Shown here: one piece after another, positions 8,891-16,561 of the stretch
How positions within the stretch are numbered: position 1 is the stretch's first letter
How the letters are laid out: the number at the start of each line of letters is the position of its first letter
Assembly: GCF_011290685.1 (NCBI RefSeq)
Contig: NZ_JAANYN010000007.1
Span: 62,001-126,000, forward strand
DNA: 64,000 nt
From: Cyclobacterium plantarum
GTDB taxonomy: Bacteria > Bacteroidota > Bacteroidia > Cytophagales > Cyclobacteriaceae
Direction of reading: 5' to 3'
Position numbers and translations under genes: made by a program
The notes under the pieces: generated by a model
The model's database searches: none
What the model was told of the DNA's origin: nothing
What the model saw: only the letters and a program-made list of their open reading frames with translations

Positions 8891-9439
8891 TTAGAAATTC
8901 ACCCCGAAATAGAGATTGGGTTCAAAAAGGAAGTAGTTTTTCCATTTATTATCCAAGGCCTTAAATTCATCCGGCGTATTGGTATCAAAAACCCAAAATT
9001 GAGAATGTACCTGTGGCTCGATAAATAATCGCTTCTTCTTGCCAAATGTGAAATGATAACCCAGATGGAGAGAATTGTATAGTTTAAAACCATTTCTTAA
9101 TTTGTTGTTATCCTCATCCAAATAGGTTTTGTACTGTGGTAAAACTTCAACGGTGGCAAACAGGCCCTTCCACAACATGCGTTGATAGCTTATTCCAATC
9201 CCGGTTTTCCGAATGTGTCCCGGATAGAACTCATATCCGGAATCTACTTTGTCCAGAAGTCCGTCCCACCAAAGAATCCCCATAGGCTGGAATAAGCGCC
9301 AGGTAGCCAACTTTAATCCAACGATATTCTTGTTATCGAGATTACACTTAACATGGATTTCGATATGCTGCGTATTCGTCCGGTCATCCCAGGATTTGGT
9401 AAAAAACTGGAGAACGGTGATCCCGGGCGATCGAATTGA
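8891..9439 (-). pseudogene. 5'-truncated outer-membrane beta-barrel protein
   Basis: The reading frame is open from about 9457 to the stop at 8891 and has no credible ATG or signal peptide. A usable start appears only at a TTG inside the homologous-looking part (9310). Translation upstream of that codon continues as barrel-like sequence (SPGITVLQFFTKSWDDRTN, IEIHVKCNLDNKNIVGLKLA). It then proceeds through WRLFQPMGILWWDGL and alternating strands to the terminal FLFEPNLYFGVNF with C-terminal aromatic residue. It looks like the C-terminal 180 residues of a small outer-membrane protein whose signal peptide was lost at a junction near 9440. Confidence 0.6.
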
Positions 9440-9747
9440 CGAACGGGGAGGGCTTGGTCAAGCTGGGCCTGATGACCGTAAAAGTGCTCAGAGGCGAGAC
9501 CGAGGGGGTACTCGAGGTACTGAAAAACAGTCACTACATTGATCCATGTGACCCGGCAGCCTTGTACAGCCTGATGAATCGACCCGATGAAGCCATTCAT
9601 TTCCTTCAAAAAGGCCTGGAGGAAAAATCAAGTATGATGGTCAGCTTGAAATATTGGTGGGTTTGGGACAATATCAGAGAAGATAAACGCTTTCAGGAGA
9701 TCTACTTTCAGATGAATTTCCAGGATCACAAAGCTCATCGACAGTGA
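9436..9747 (+). pseudogene. 5'-truncated TPR-like regulatory protein C-terminus
   Basis: The 103-codon frame reads as two tetratricopeptide-like helical pairs (DPCDPAALYSLMNRPDEAIHF, then a segment with YWWVWDNIREDKRFQEIY), a pattern found at the C-terminus of helix-turn-helix/TPR signalling proteins. There is no N-terminal domain, and the frame begins where the opposite-strand barrel fragment is broken. Both genes therefore seem to have lost their 5' ends at one deletion or rearrangement point near 9438-9445. Confidence 0.5.
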
Positions 9748-9784
9748 TAGTGTTTTTTGTAAACTCCCAGGTTGACGCCAATCC

Positions 9785-9913
9785 TCATTCGGAATCGAAT
9801 TGATCAGGGAAATATTTGTGCCAAAACGTTCCGCATCTGACAGGCGACCAAATTTCACAAATAAAACCATAGGGGCTAAACTCGTTTATGGTTTCCTCAA
9901 AGGTATTCGTCAT
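9785..9913 (-). pseudogene. Possible N-terminal remnant of an AraC-type regulator
   Basis: From the ATG at 9911-9913 a 42-codon frame begins MTNTFEETINEFSPYGFICE and continues with IWSPVR, which resembles the start of the cupin-like sensor domain of Bacteroidota AraC regulators. It then runs into unrelated sequence and stops. No DNA-binding domain follows. This is read by eye and could be chance similarity. Confidence 0.35.
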
Positions 9914-9970
9914 TTAGGAATTCAATAGGTTTATGTAGAAATATAGGTAGTTTTGCAGGAAATACGAGGA

Positions 9971-9978
9971 TAAATTTG
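9971..9978 (+). promoter_or_regulatory. Possible -7 element upstream of the DUF1593 gene
   Basis: TAAATTTG matches TAnnTTTG and lies 58 bases before the start codon. A TTTTG at 9951-9955 is 15 bases upstream, shorter than the usual spacing. Confidence 0.4.
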
Positions 9979-10036
9979 CAACCAACCAATTATCATTGAA
10001 TCTTACCACTATGAGTTTTAAAAGAAAAAACAAAAG

Positions 10037-11329
10037 ATGAATTTCAAAAACGGTATAATATTGAGGTTGGCAGTAATACTCATTTTTGCAGGATTGATTA
10101 GCTGCAATGAGCCGAAAACAAAGTCCGCTAATCCCAGGGTATTGATCAGCTCGGACATAGGTGGCACAGATCCTGACGATTTTCAATCGATGATACACTT
10201 GTTGATGTATGCGGATCAATTTCAGATAGAGGGCTTGGTATCGTCGCCCTACGGAGAAGGTAACGTTCAGGATTTTCAGGATATGATTGACCTTTATGAA
10301 AAGGATTACAGCCAACTCCTCGATGCCGCTGAATTTCCGACTCCAGAGTCCCTGAGAGAGATTACCAGGCAAGGAGGAAAAGATGCCGCACCTTTTAAAG
10401 GACACACATCCTCTACTGAAGGCTCAGAATGGATAATTACATGTGCAAAAAAAGAAAGTGACCAGCCGCTTTGGGTGCTGGTGTGGGGAGGAATAGAGGA
10501 TCTGGCCCAAGCCCTACATGACGCTCCAGAAATCAAAGAAAACATAAGAGTGTACTGGATCGGAGGTCCGAACAAGAAATGGAGTATCAATGCCTATTCC
10601 TATATAGCAGAACATCATCCGGACCTTTGGATGATTGAGGCAAATGCAACTTACAGAGGCTGGTTTATGGACCAGGATTCCCCGGAAGAACTCAAAGGAG
10701 ATGCTTTCTATGATAATTACATTCAAGGTCGTGGCGCTTTAGGTAAGGAGTTTATAAAGTATTATGAAGGCAATATTAAAATGGGCGATACTCCGTCACT
10801 TGTTTACCTAATGAACGGCAATCCCGATGATCCAACTGGAGAAAGCTGGGGAGGAAGTTTTGAAAAGGTGGGCTATAGTCCCAAAAAGGTATTTTACGCT
10901 GGTAGTAGTATAACAGATACGGTAGCCGCTTATGCTACCATTGAGTGGAGGTTTGAAGGACCAGAAATAGATGTTCCGGAAGATTCTGTTGTATTCGAAA
11001 TAGAAATTCAAAATCAAACCTGGCCAGGGTATTATCTGGGTAAGGGAATTTTTGGAGTAAAATATGCGTCCAAAAAACCAGAAAAAGGATATTATAGAAC
11101 CAAGAGCACTATTCCCGAAATAGATGGTTTAGAAGGTGCGTATATCAGCACAACTCCCTGGCCCGGGAAGGCTTCCCCGGATGATTTCAAGCTTGGATCC
11201 AATTGGTATAGCGATAGGGTTAATGCGGAACTTTTTATCAAAGATCAGCAGGGAGCCAAAACGATCTCAAAATATCGAAAGGAGTTTTTGACTGATTGGG
11301 CTGAAAGATGGAAATGGTTGGAAAAGTAA
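10037..11329 (+). CDS. DUF1593 nucleoside-hydrolase-like lipoprotein (430 residues)
   Basis: The N-terminus MNFKNGIILRLAVILIFAGLISC is a lipoprotein signal (cysteine 23), so the protein is exported and lipid-anchored. The mature part opens with VLISSDIGGTDPDDFQSM, an Asp cluster like the calcium-binding DxDPDD motif of inosine-uridine nucleoside hydrolases. It continues with LWVLVWGGIEDLAQAL and IRVYWIGGPNKKW, as in DUF1593 proteins. A beta-rich C-terminal domain follows from about residue 300. DUF1593 proteins are secreted and have been linked to polysaccharide use, but the reaction is not settled. It stands alone, with gene fragments upstream and a non-coding stretch downstream. Confidence 0.85.
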   Translation: MNFKNGIILRLAVILIFAGLISCNEPKTKSANPRVLISSDIGGTDPDDFQSMIHLLMYADQFQIEGLVSSPYGEGNVQDFQDMIDLYEKDYSQLLDAAEFPTPESLREITRQGGKDAAPFKGHTSSTEGSEWIITCAKKESDQPLWVLVWGGIEDLAQALHDAPEIKENIRVYWIGGPNKKWSINAYSYIAEHHPDLWMIEANATYRGWFMDQDSPEELKGDAFYDNYIQGRGALGKEFIKYYEGNIKMGDTPSLVYLMNGNPDDPTGESWGGSFEKVGYSPKKVFYAGSSITDTVAAYATIEWRFEGPEIDVPEDSVVFEIEIQNQTWPGYYLGKGIFGVKYASKKPEKGYYRTKSTIPEIDGLEGAYISTTPWPGKASPDDFKLGSNWYSDRVNAELFIKDQQGAKTISKYRKEFLTDWAERWKWLEK

Positions 11330-11734
11330 TTATCACTAACTCAAACTCAAAGAATTAATAAAGCTCCCATAAGTATGAATTAGGATCATGTTTCTTCCAG
11401 TCGGAGCTTGGACGGAACAATTTCAATTAATCATTGCGTTAGCATCAGTGTACAATGGCGTATTATATCAGAGAGCATACATCAATTAAATCGTGTTAAA
11501 GGAGCTCTTGGTTTTGGATGTTTTGGGGGATCAAACTAAGGTAGCTATCCCCATAGTCTTCTGGCCCGTCATGGGAGCTTAAACCCAAGAATGGCTTCAG
11601 GGGAACAGGTGCCTTCTGCAGATTACCGCTGTCCATCCACCTACCACTTGTCCAGCTATCGCTACCGTTTCGAAGGGGCTGTCATCGAAAAGCCAGACCT
11701 CATTTTTATCTAAAACCCTTAATTCTCGACCAAA
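11330..11734. other. Intergenic region, possibly decayed coding sequence
   Basis: The composition (about half GC after 11500) is coding-like, but all six frames are interrupted. Minus-strand fragments such as LFDDSPFETVAIAGQVVGGW and, in another frame, SSHDGPEDYGDSYLSL suggest a frameshifted remnant. I cannot name the family. Confidence 0.35.
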
Positions 11735-13579
11735 TTGAAAAAGACGTATTTCTCCCTACTCCTATTGAGTACCCTATGGCAGCTGCCAGGCATCCATTCA
11801 GCCTCGCTTGCGCAATCGCAGGAGATTGAATTTGCATTTCTTTCCGACATCCATTTACAGGATGTCTATGCCAATTTGCATTCAATGGATTTCAAGGGGG
11901 CGTTCAATCCCAAAACGGGCAAATATGCCACCATTCGCAGCATGAAAAGCCAATTGAATTCCACGCGGCTCTTCAATGAAAACTATTTTGCCTTTATCCA
12001 GGCCCTGGAGGATCTGAAGGACAAAGGCATACGACTGGTGGTTCTACCCGGTGACTTTACCGATGACGGACAGCCAATGAATGTACTGGCTTTACAAGGG
12101 ATTTTGGATCGATATGCGGAAGAATGCGGGATGCGATTTTTCTTGACTACGGGAAACCACGATCCTGTGAAACCTTTCGGGGGAATCGGGGGGAAGGAAG
12201 ATTTTCTGGCGCCGGATGGCTCCGAACAGGCCGTCGCAGGAGTTGCTGATTTTTTCCCATCCGAAGAAGTGGCCGTTTCAACTCAGATCAATTATTGGGG
12301 ATACGAAGAGATCACCCATGCCCTTGCTGATTTTGGCTTTTTCCCCGCTGCCCAAGATCTATTTTGGGCGCATCCCTTTCAGGAATTGAATGTGGACAGT
12401 TACGACTTTCACCGGGCAGTAGAGAATTCACGCCTGGATCAGCGGCTGTACAAGACCCCAAATTCCGAAAGGTTATTGCCGGACGCCAGCTATGTGGTCG
12501 AACCTGTGGCCGGTATTTGGCTTTTGGCACTGGATGGCAATGTGTATGCACCTTCAGGAAAGGATTGGAGCGGCTCTTCTGTGGGTTTTAATCAGGCGGT
12601 AACAGCTAAACGTCACCAATTAGATTGGATCAGGAAAGTAGCCATGGAAGCCGAAAAAAGGGGGAAAACCCTGATCTCCTTTAGCCATTATCCCTTGGTG
12701 GATTTCCACGATACCGCCTCGGATGCGATGAAATCACTATTTGGCGAACAAAAATTCCAGTTGGCACGAGTGCCATCCCGGGAGACCAGCAGGGAATATG
12801 CCAATGCGGGCATTCGCATTCATTTTGCCGGACACATGCACATCAACGATACGGGAGTTTTTACCGATGCCGCTAACGGAAAAACACTCGTCAATGTACA
12901 GGTTCCTTCTCTGGCCGCTTTTCCCCCGGCGTATAAAACACTGACGTTTCCAGAACCCAATATCGCTGAAATTGCTACCATTCCCCTTGTTGCTGTGGAT
13001 CGCATGGATGAGTTTTTTGACCTGTATCGCAGGGAGCAACGATGGCTACTACAGACCGATGATCCCAAACGCTGGGATCCGGGTATTTTGAATGCCAAAG
13101 ATTACCTGGATTATACCCATAACCACCTGTTACAACTGACCAAATCCCGATTTATCCCCTCGGATTGGCCTGAAAATCTTGCGGTACTGTTGCGAGGCCT
13201 CAGTCTTGAGGAATTGGATCGCTGGGCCGGTATGTATCCTGAAGCTGGAGAGGGATTGTTGAGGGAAAAACTAGAGAAACTTAGCGATCCAAAGCGAGGG
13301 GATCCTTTCACTCCCGAGCTTATTGATGATTTTTACCTGGTAAAGAACGGAGATGAACTCGGAAAAAACCTGATTCCATCGGTAAGGCTGCGTTTGTATG
13401 AAGGTATTTTTTCACAATTGGCGGAAAGACCGCTATCGGAAGAGCAGGCGTTGGATATGCAGTTGGTCCGGTTTTTTCATGTTTTTGAGAGGCTTTTTCA
13501 CAGCTTGCCCTCTGACCACTTTTTCATCGATCTTCAGAAGGGGGAGGTCAAGCGGGGCGGTACGGTAGAAAAACACTAG
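11735..13579 (+). CDS. Secreted calcineurin-type metallophosphoesterase (614 residues)
   Basis: The five metal-binding blocks of the calcineurin-like fold are all present. They are FLSDIH (35-40), LPGDFTDDG (104-112), GNHDP (140-144), a histidine in SFSHYP, and AGHMHIND. A signal peptide (MKKTYFSLLLLSTLWQLPG) ends before ASLAQS. The start codon is TTG at 11735; no ATG in frame gives a signal peptide, so TTG is the likely true start. About 200 residues after the catalytic domain are helical and of no known family. Substrate is unknown: such proteins cut phosphomonoesters or phosphodiesters outside the cytoplasm. The stop TAG is followed in frame by 49 more sense codons (see findings). Confidence 0.88.
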   Translation: MKKTYFSLLLLSTLWQLPGIHSASLAQSQEIEFAFLSDIHLQDVYANLHSMDFKGAFNPKTGKYATIRSMKSQLNSTRLFNENYFAFIQALEDLKDKGIRLVVLPGDFTDDGQPMNVLALQGILDRYAEECGMRFFLTTGNHDPVKPFGGIGGKEDFLAPDGSEQAVAGVADFFPSEEVAVSTQINYWGYEEITHALADFGFFPAAQDLFWAHPFQELNVDSYDFHRAVENSRLDQRLYKTPNSERLLPDASYVVEPVAGIWLLALDGNVYAPSGKDWSGSSVGFNQAVTAKRHQLDWIRKVAMEAEKRGKTLISFSHYPLVDFHDTASDAMKSLFGEQKFQLARVPSRETSREYANAGIRIHFAGHMHINDTGVFTDAANGKTLVNVQVPSLAAFPPAYKTLTFPEPNIAEIATIPLVAVDRMDEFFDLYRREQRWLLQTDDPKRWDPGILNAKDYLDYTHNHLLQLTKSRFIPSDWPENLAVLLRGLSLEELDRWAGMYPEAGEGLLREKLEKLSDPKRGDPFTPELIDDFYLVKNGDELGKNLIPSVRLRLYEGIFSQLAERPLSEEQALDMQLVRFFHVFERLFHSLPSDHFFIDLQKGEVKRGGTVEKH

Positions 13580-13964
13580 GGAATACAGGTGAATATCGGG
13601 CAACGAGCGCAGGTGCAGGCAGGAGTCCGTTTTCCGAGGGCAAAAGGAGAGCAGATCAGAATCAGCGAAGCGGTGAAAGGCAATTTAAATTCCGAGCGCA
13701 GTATAGTAAAACAGCAATTGCATGAATAAACTAAAAGGACCGGTCCGGGAAGGGAGGTGTCGGAATCTTCTATGAACAACTATAGGTTTGCATTACCTGA
13801 TGCTAGATGCAGCCGGGATGAAAACTGGTATTTTGTCAGTGTTTTTTTTAACGGTTTTTGCTCTGTTTCCTTATTAATAGTCTCGTTTACGGTTATTTAT
13901 GAGATAGAAGCAAGCCCAAAACATGGTTAATAATGGGCTTTCATTTGGTTTTTTGTCGTTGCAT
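13580..13964. other. Intergenic region with an in-frame 49-codon tail of the upstream gene
   Basis: From 13580 to 13729 the frame of the phosphoesterase stays open after its TAG and reads GIQVNIGQRAQVQAGVRFP and so on, with a barrel-strand-like pattern; it then stops at TAA. The rest to 13911 holds nothing recognisable. Confidence 0.4.
13912..13940 (-). terminator. Probable terminator of the merC-like/COG0523 operon
   Basis: AAGCCCA and TGGGCTT pair around a 15-base loop 25 bases after the GTPase stop codon. The following T content on the minus strand is weak. Confidence 0.45.
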
Positions 13965-15158
13965 TTATAAAGGCCACTCGTCATTCAGTTGCCTGGTAAG
14001 GGAGAAGTGTTGTGCCTCATGGTCCTGGATCAGACATGCATTTAGTTCTTTGGTGATGATTTCTTTATCCATATCCTGACCGATGATTACTAGTTCATTC
14101 ATTCTGTCACCATAGGTTGGATTCCACTTTTCCATGATAAGGGCTTTATTTTCTACGAAGCTTGGGTTTCGCTGGCGCTCCTTCTCTGAATACGCCGCCC
14201 ACCAAGTGCCAAAAGCCTCAGCTTTAAGTGATCCTCCGGCCTGACTCCAGAGCAAGGCTTGATGGGGACGGGAAGCCAGCCAAAACAAACCTTTACTTCG
14301 AACCACATTCCCGGGCCAGGAATTGCTGATATAATTCCAGAATCTTCCCGGATGAAAAGGACGTCGATTTCTGAATACAAAGCTACTGATCCCGTATTCC
14401 TCTGTTTCGGGTACATGTTCTTTGTTCAGTTCCTTGAGCCATCCTGCGGATTGCTCAGCTTTGTCGTAGTCAAACAGCCCGGTGTTCATGATTTCGGCTA
14501 TCGGAACTTGTCCATAGGAAGTCTTGATGATTTTTGCCTCCGGGTTCAGTTTGATGAGAAGCCCTTCCAATAGTTTTATTCTTTCCTCCGAAACCTGATC
14601 CGTCTTATTGAGCACAATGACGTTGGCAAACTCAACCTGATCGGTGAGCAGGTTGACAATGGATCGGGCATCGGCAGGATCATCCGTCATGTCCCTTTCC
14701 AAAATGGTGTCTGCTGAACCAAAATCTTTAAAGAAATTATAAGCGTCTACGACTGTCACCATGGTATCCAGCCTGCTGATATGGCAGAGATCAAGGAGAC
14801 TGTCACCTGTTTCAAAGGAGAAGGTTTGCGCCACAGGTATGGGTTCGGAGATTCCCGTGCTTTCGATCAGGAGGTAGTCAAATTTCCGTTGTTTTGCCAG
14901 TTTTTGTACTTCCTGAATCAAATCCTCCCGCAAGGTGCAGCAAATGCAGCCATTGGACATTTCGATGAGCTTTTCTTCGGTGCGGGAAAGTTTGATTTCA
15001 TTCTGCACCAATTTGGAGTCCACATTGAGCTCGCTCATGTCATTGACGATGACGGCAACTTTATAGCCGGCTCTATTTTGTAAAATATTGTTCAACAAGG
15101 TAGTTTTGCCGGCTCCTAGAAAGCCGCTCAAAACAGTGACCGGGATTTTATCTTTCAT
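13965..15158 (-). CDS. COG0523 (CobW/P47K) GTP-binding metallochaperone-type protein (397 residues)
   Basis: COG0523 proteins are GTPases that deliver or handle metals, often zinc under starvation. The Walker A loop SGFLGAGKTT lies at residues 11-20. The metal-binding GCICCTL motif (CxCC) is at 70-76, and the guanine-specificity NKTD is near 185. A CobW C-terminal domain follows from about 250. The ATG at 15156-15158 comes one base after the merC-like stop, so the two are co-translated. The operon is preceded by two TGCAA-N5-TTGCA operators that overlap its promoter. This context favours a role in zinc homeostasis; the metal itself is inference. Confidence 0.9.
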   Translation of the reverse strand: MKDKIPVTVLSGFLGAGKTTLLNNILQNRAGYKVAVIVNDMSELNVDSKLVQNEIKLSRTEEKLIEMSNGCICCTLREDLIQEVQKLAKQRKFDYLLIESTGISEPIPVAQTFSFETGDSLLDLCHISRLDTMVTVVDAYNFFKDFGSADTILERDMTDDPADARSIVNLLTDQVEFANVIVLNKTDQVSEERIKLLEGLLIKLNPEAKIIKTSYGQVPIAEIMNTGLFDYDKAEQSAGWLKELNKEHVPETEEYGISSFVFRNRRPFHPGRFWNYISNSWPGNVVRSKGLFWLASRPHQALLWSQAGGSLKAEAFGTWWAAYSEKERQRNPSFVENKALIMEKWNPTYGDRMNELVIIGQDMDKEIITKELNACLIQDHEAQHFSLTRQLNDEWPL

Positions 15159-15159
15159 T

Positions 15160-15639
15160 TTAATTGCTTTTGAAATCAGGCATCATGCAGCCTGATTTTG
15201 TCTTTTTTATGTATAGCCAGTTGGTATAGTGTCCAAGTGATACAATCATAGCACCAATAGGTGTGACTAGATGCTCGATTGAGCTGTGTTCATTTTTTAT
15301 CTCCTTTAGTGCGATCGGACCAGCGGTTTCTATGAATTCCCAAGCATGCCCATGCCCAAAGATCAATCCGATTGCAATAATGATGAATCCAAGGGTAATC
15401 ACGATTATGGGCAATAGTTTTTGGTGATGATTTTTGAACCCATGGATCATGGCCAAAACAGCCAACAAAAAACTCAGAATAATAATCAGGTATTCTATCC
15501 TGGGATTGGCCAAAAATCCCAACCCAAGAAAAGGCAGGATACTGATTAAAAAAGGCAAAGCCAGGCAATGTACAGCACAAAGCAGAGAGGCCGAAAATCC
15601 TACGAAGTCGAGTCGGGAGTCAATAAAAAAGGATTTCAT
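15160..15639 (-). CDS. MerC-domain membrane protein (159 residues)
   Basis: MerC proteins are four-helix inner-membrane metal transporters. The sequence has an N-terminal cysteine/histidine pair in SLLCAVHCLALPFL (residues 19-32), three further hydrophobic helices and a histidine-rich link (FGHGHAWEF). The ATG at 15637-15639 gives MKSFFIDSRLD. The frame is open another 19 codons upstream, but that part lies within the promoter and operators, so I reject it. In Bacteroidota this gene commonly sits with a COG0523 GTPase and a Fur-family regulator. Here the regulator gene is not adjacent. Confidence 0.85.
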   Translation of the reverse strand: MKSFFIDSRLDFVGFSASLLCAVHCLALPFLISILPFLGLGFLANPRIEYLIIILSFLLAVLAMIHGFKNHHQKLLPIIVITLGFIIIAIGLIFGHGHAWEFIETAGPIALKEIKNEHSSIEHLVTPIGAMIVSLGHYTNWLYIKKTKSGCMMPDFKSN

Positions 15640-15653
15640 TGTCGAAAATATTA

Positions 15654-15668
15654 TGCAATTATGTTGCA
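15654..15668. promoter_or_regulatory. Operator 1, inverted repeat TGCAA-N5-TTGCA
   Basis: A perfect 5-bp inverted repeat with a 5-base centre (TTATG) lies 15 bases before the merC-like start and overlaps the -7 element of its promoter. It has the size and symmetry of Fur-family (Zur-type) binding sites. Confidence 0.65.
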
Positions 15669-15696
15669 AATATACATTATGGTTTTTATTTTGCAA
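15667..15696 (-). promoter_or_regulatory. Promoter of the merC-like/COG0523 operon
   Basis: On the minus strand TATATTTG (15674-15667) matches TAnnTTTG, and TTG (15696-15694) lies 19 bases upstream, the usual Bacteroidota spacing. The -33 element is inside operator 2 and the -7 element overlaps operator 1, so a bound repressor would block RNA polymerase. Confidence 0.65.
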
Positions 15697-15706
15697 CTTT
15701 ATTGCA
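15692..15706. promoter_or_regulatory. Operator 2, inverted repeat TGCAA-N5-TTGCA
   Basis: It has the same arms and spacing as operator 1, with a different centre (CTTTA), 38 bp away centre to centre. It is 45 bases upstream of the truncated ABC-transporter gene on the other strand, so it may have served both directions. Confidence 0.65.
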
Positions 15707-15750
15707 TTTAAAAAATAACCTCCATACGTTGTCCCTTAATTGATAGCATT

Positions 15751-15936
15751 ATGCTTACTACCCAATCAGTTGCTTTTGAATACAATCAGGCAAATCACTT
15801 TGCCTTTCCCGATATCAGGTTATCAGCAGGATCCGACTTGCTTATTCTTGGAGAGTCAGGAGTGGGGAAAACCACCCTCTTACATCTAATTGCAGTTTAT
15901 AAAATCGATATTTCAAAGAGTCTTTCCAATGCTTAG
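15751..15936 (+). pseudogene. ABC transporter ATP-binding protein, truncated after Walker A
   Basis: Residues 1-48 read as the start of a LolD/FtsE-like ATPase. They contain the strand and turn before Walker A, then GESGVGKTTLLHLIA. After about residue 48 the similarity ends and a 13-residue non-homologous tail follows to a TAG. The Q-loop, signature motif, Walker B and H-loop are all absent, so the product cannot be an ATPase. The stop overlaps the start of the next gene by 8 bases. The simplest explanation is a deletion that removed the rest of the ATPase gene and probably a permease gene. Confidence 0.75.
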
Positions 15937-16363
15937 AATTAGCTTCTTTTCGCTATTACTCCTACTTTCCTTACCGTCTTTTTCTCAAACCAGAATCACC
16001 TGGGACAGGCTCTCAGATGTCACATTTACCGACAGGTACAGTAAGGAGTTAGATGCCTATTACTATTTTCCAAACTTCGGTCCGTCCGTTTTGGCCTTAA
16101 ATAACAAAGAAGTGATAATCAAGGGATATTTGTTGGAAATAGATGCTGGCAACGACATTTATGTGCTCTCGGCCAATCCATTTGCGGCTTGTTTTTTCTG
16201 TGGAGGCGCAGGGCCTGAGTCTATAATCGAACTGAAAGTGTCTAAAGACCACTCTCGTTTTAAGATGGATGAAGTACTTACTTTCAGGGGCAAACTCAAA
16301 CTCAATGCCGTGGATTTGTATCAGTGTAATTATATTCTGGAAAATGCCAGGGTGTATCAGTAA
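15929..16363 (+). CDS. Secreted DUF3299-like protein (144 residues)
   Basis: A signal peptide MLRISFFSLLLLLSLPSFSQ is followed by a small beta-rich domain. It has the pattern of DUF3299: a tryptophan-containing start (ITWDRLSDVTF), a strand EVIIKGYLLEI, then AACFFCGGAGPESIIEL with two cysteines, and a closing strand ending ILENARVYQ. Similar proteins accompany ABC transporters in zinc-regulated clusters. From memory, the Zur-controlled zrg genes of Vibrio are a parallel; I could not check this. The start at 15929 is preferred over 15890 because it begins the signal peptide. The upstream ATPase partner is broken. Confidence 0.65.
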   Translation: MLRISFFSLLLLLSLPSFSQTRITWDRLSDVTFTDRYSKELDAYYYFPNFGPSVLALNNKEVIIKGYLLEIDAGNDIYVLSANPFAACFFCGGAGPESIIELKVSKDHSRFKMDEVLTFRGKLKLNAVDLYQCNYILENARVYQ

Positions 16364-16500
16364 GGTTTGATATCATTGGTTGAAGAAGATACCCGAAAGC
16401 ATCCTTATCCAATAGTTTTTGACTTGGGGGCAGCATTTCTTAAAATCTGAATTGGATGTAGAAAACCACCTGTATTAGCTGAAACCCCAAAGAAATAAAA

Positions 16501-16532
16501 AAGCCGGACTGAAATTCAACAGTTCGGCTTTT
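16501..16532. terminator. Bidirectional terminator between convergent genes
   Basis: AAGCCGGACTG and CAGTTCGGCTT pair (one mismatch) around a 10-base loop, with A runs on the left and T on the right. It serves the DUF3299-like gene from the left and the SusD gene from the right. Confidence 0.7.
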
Positions 16533-16561
16533 CGCATTGCTTCGATAGAATTTAAATTGAT

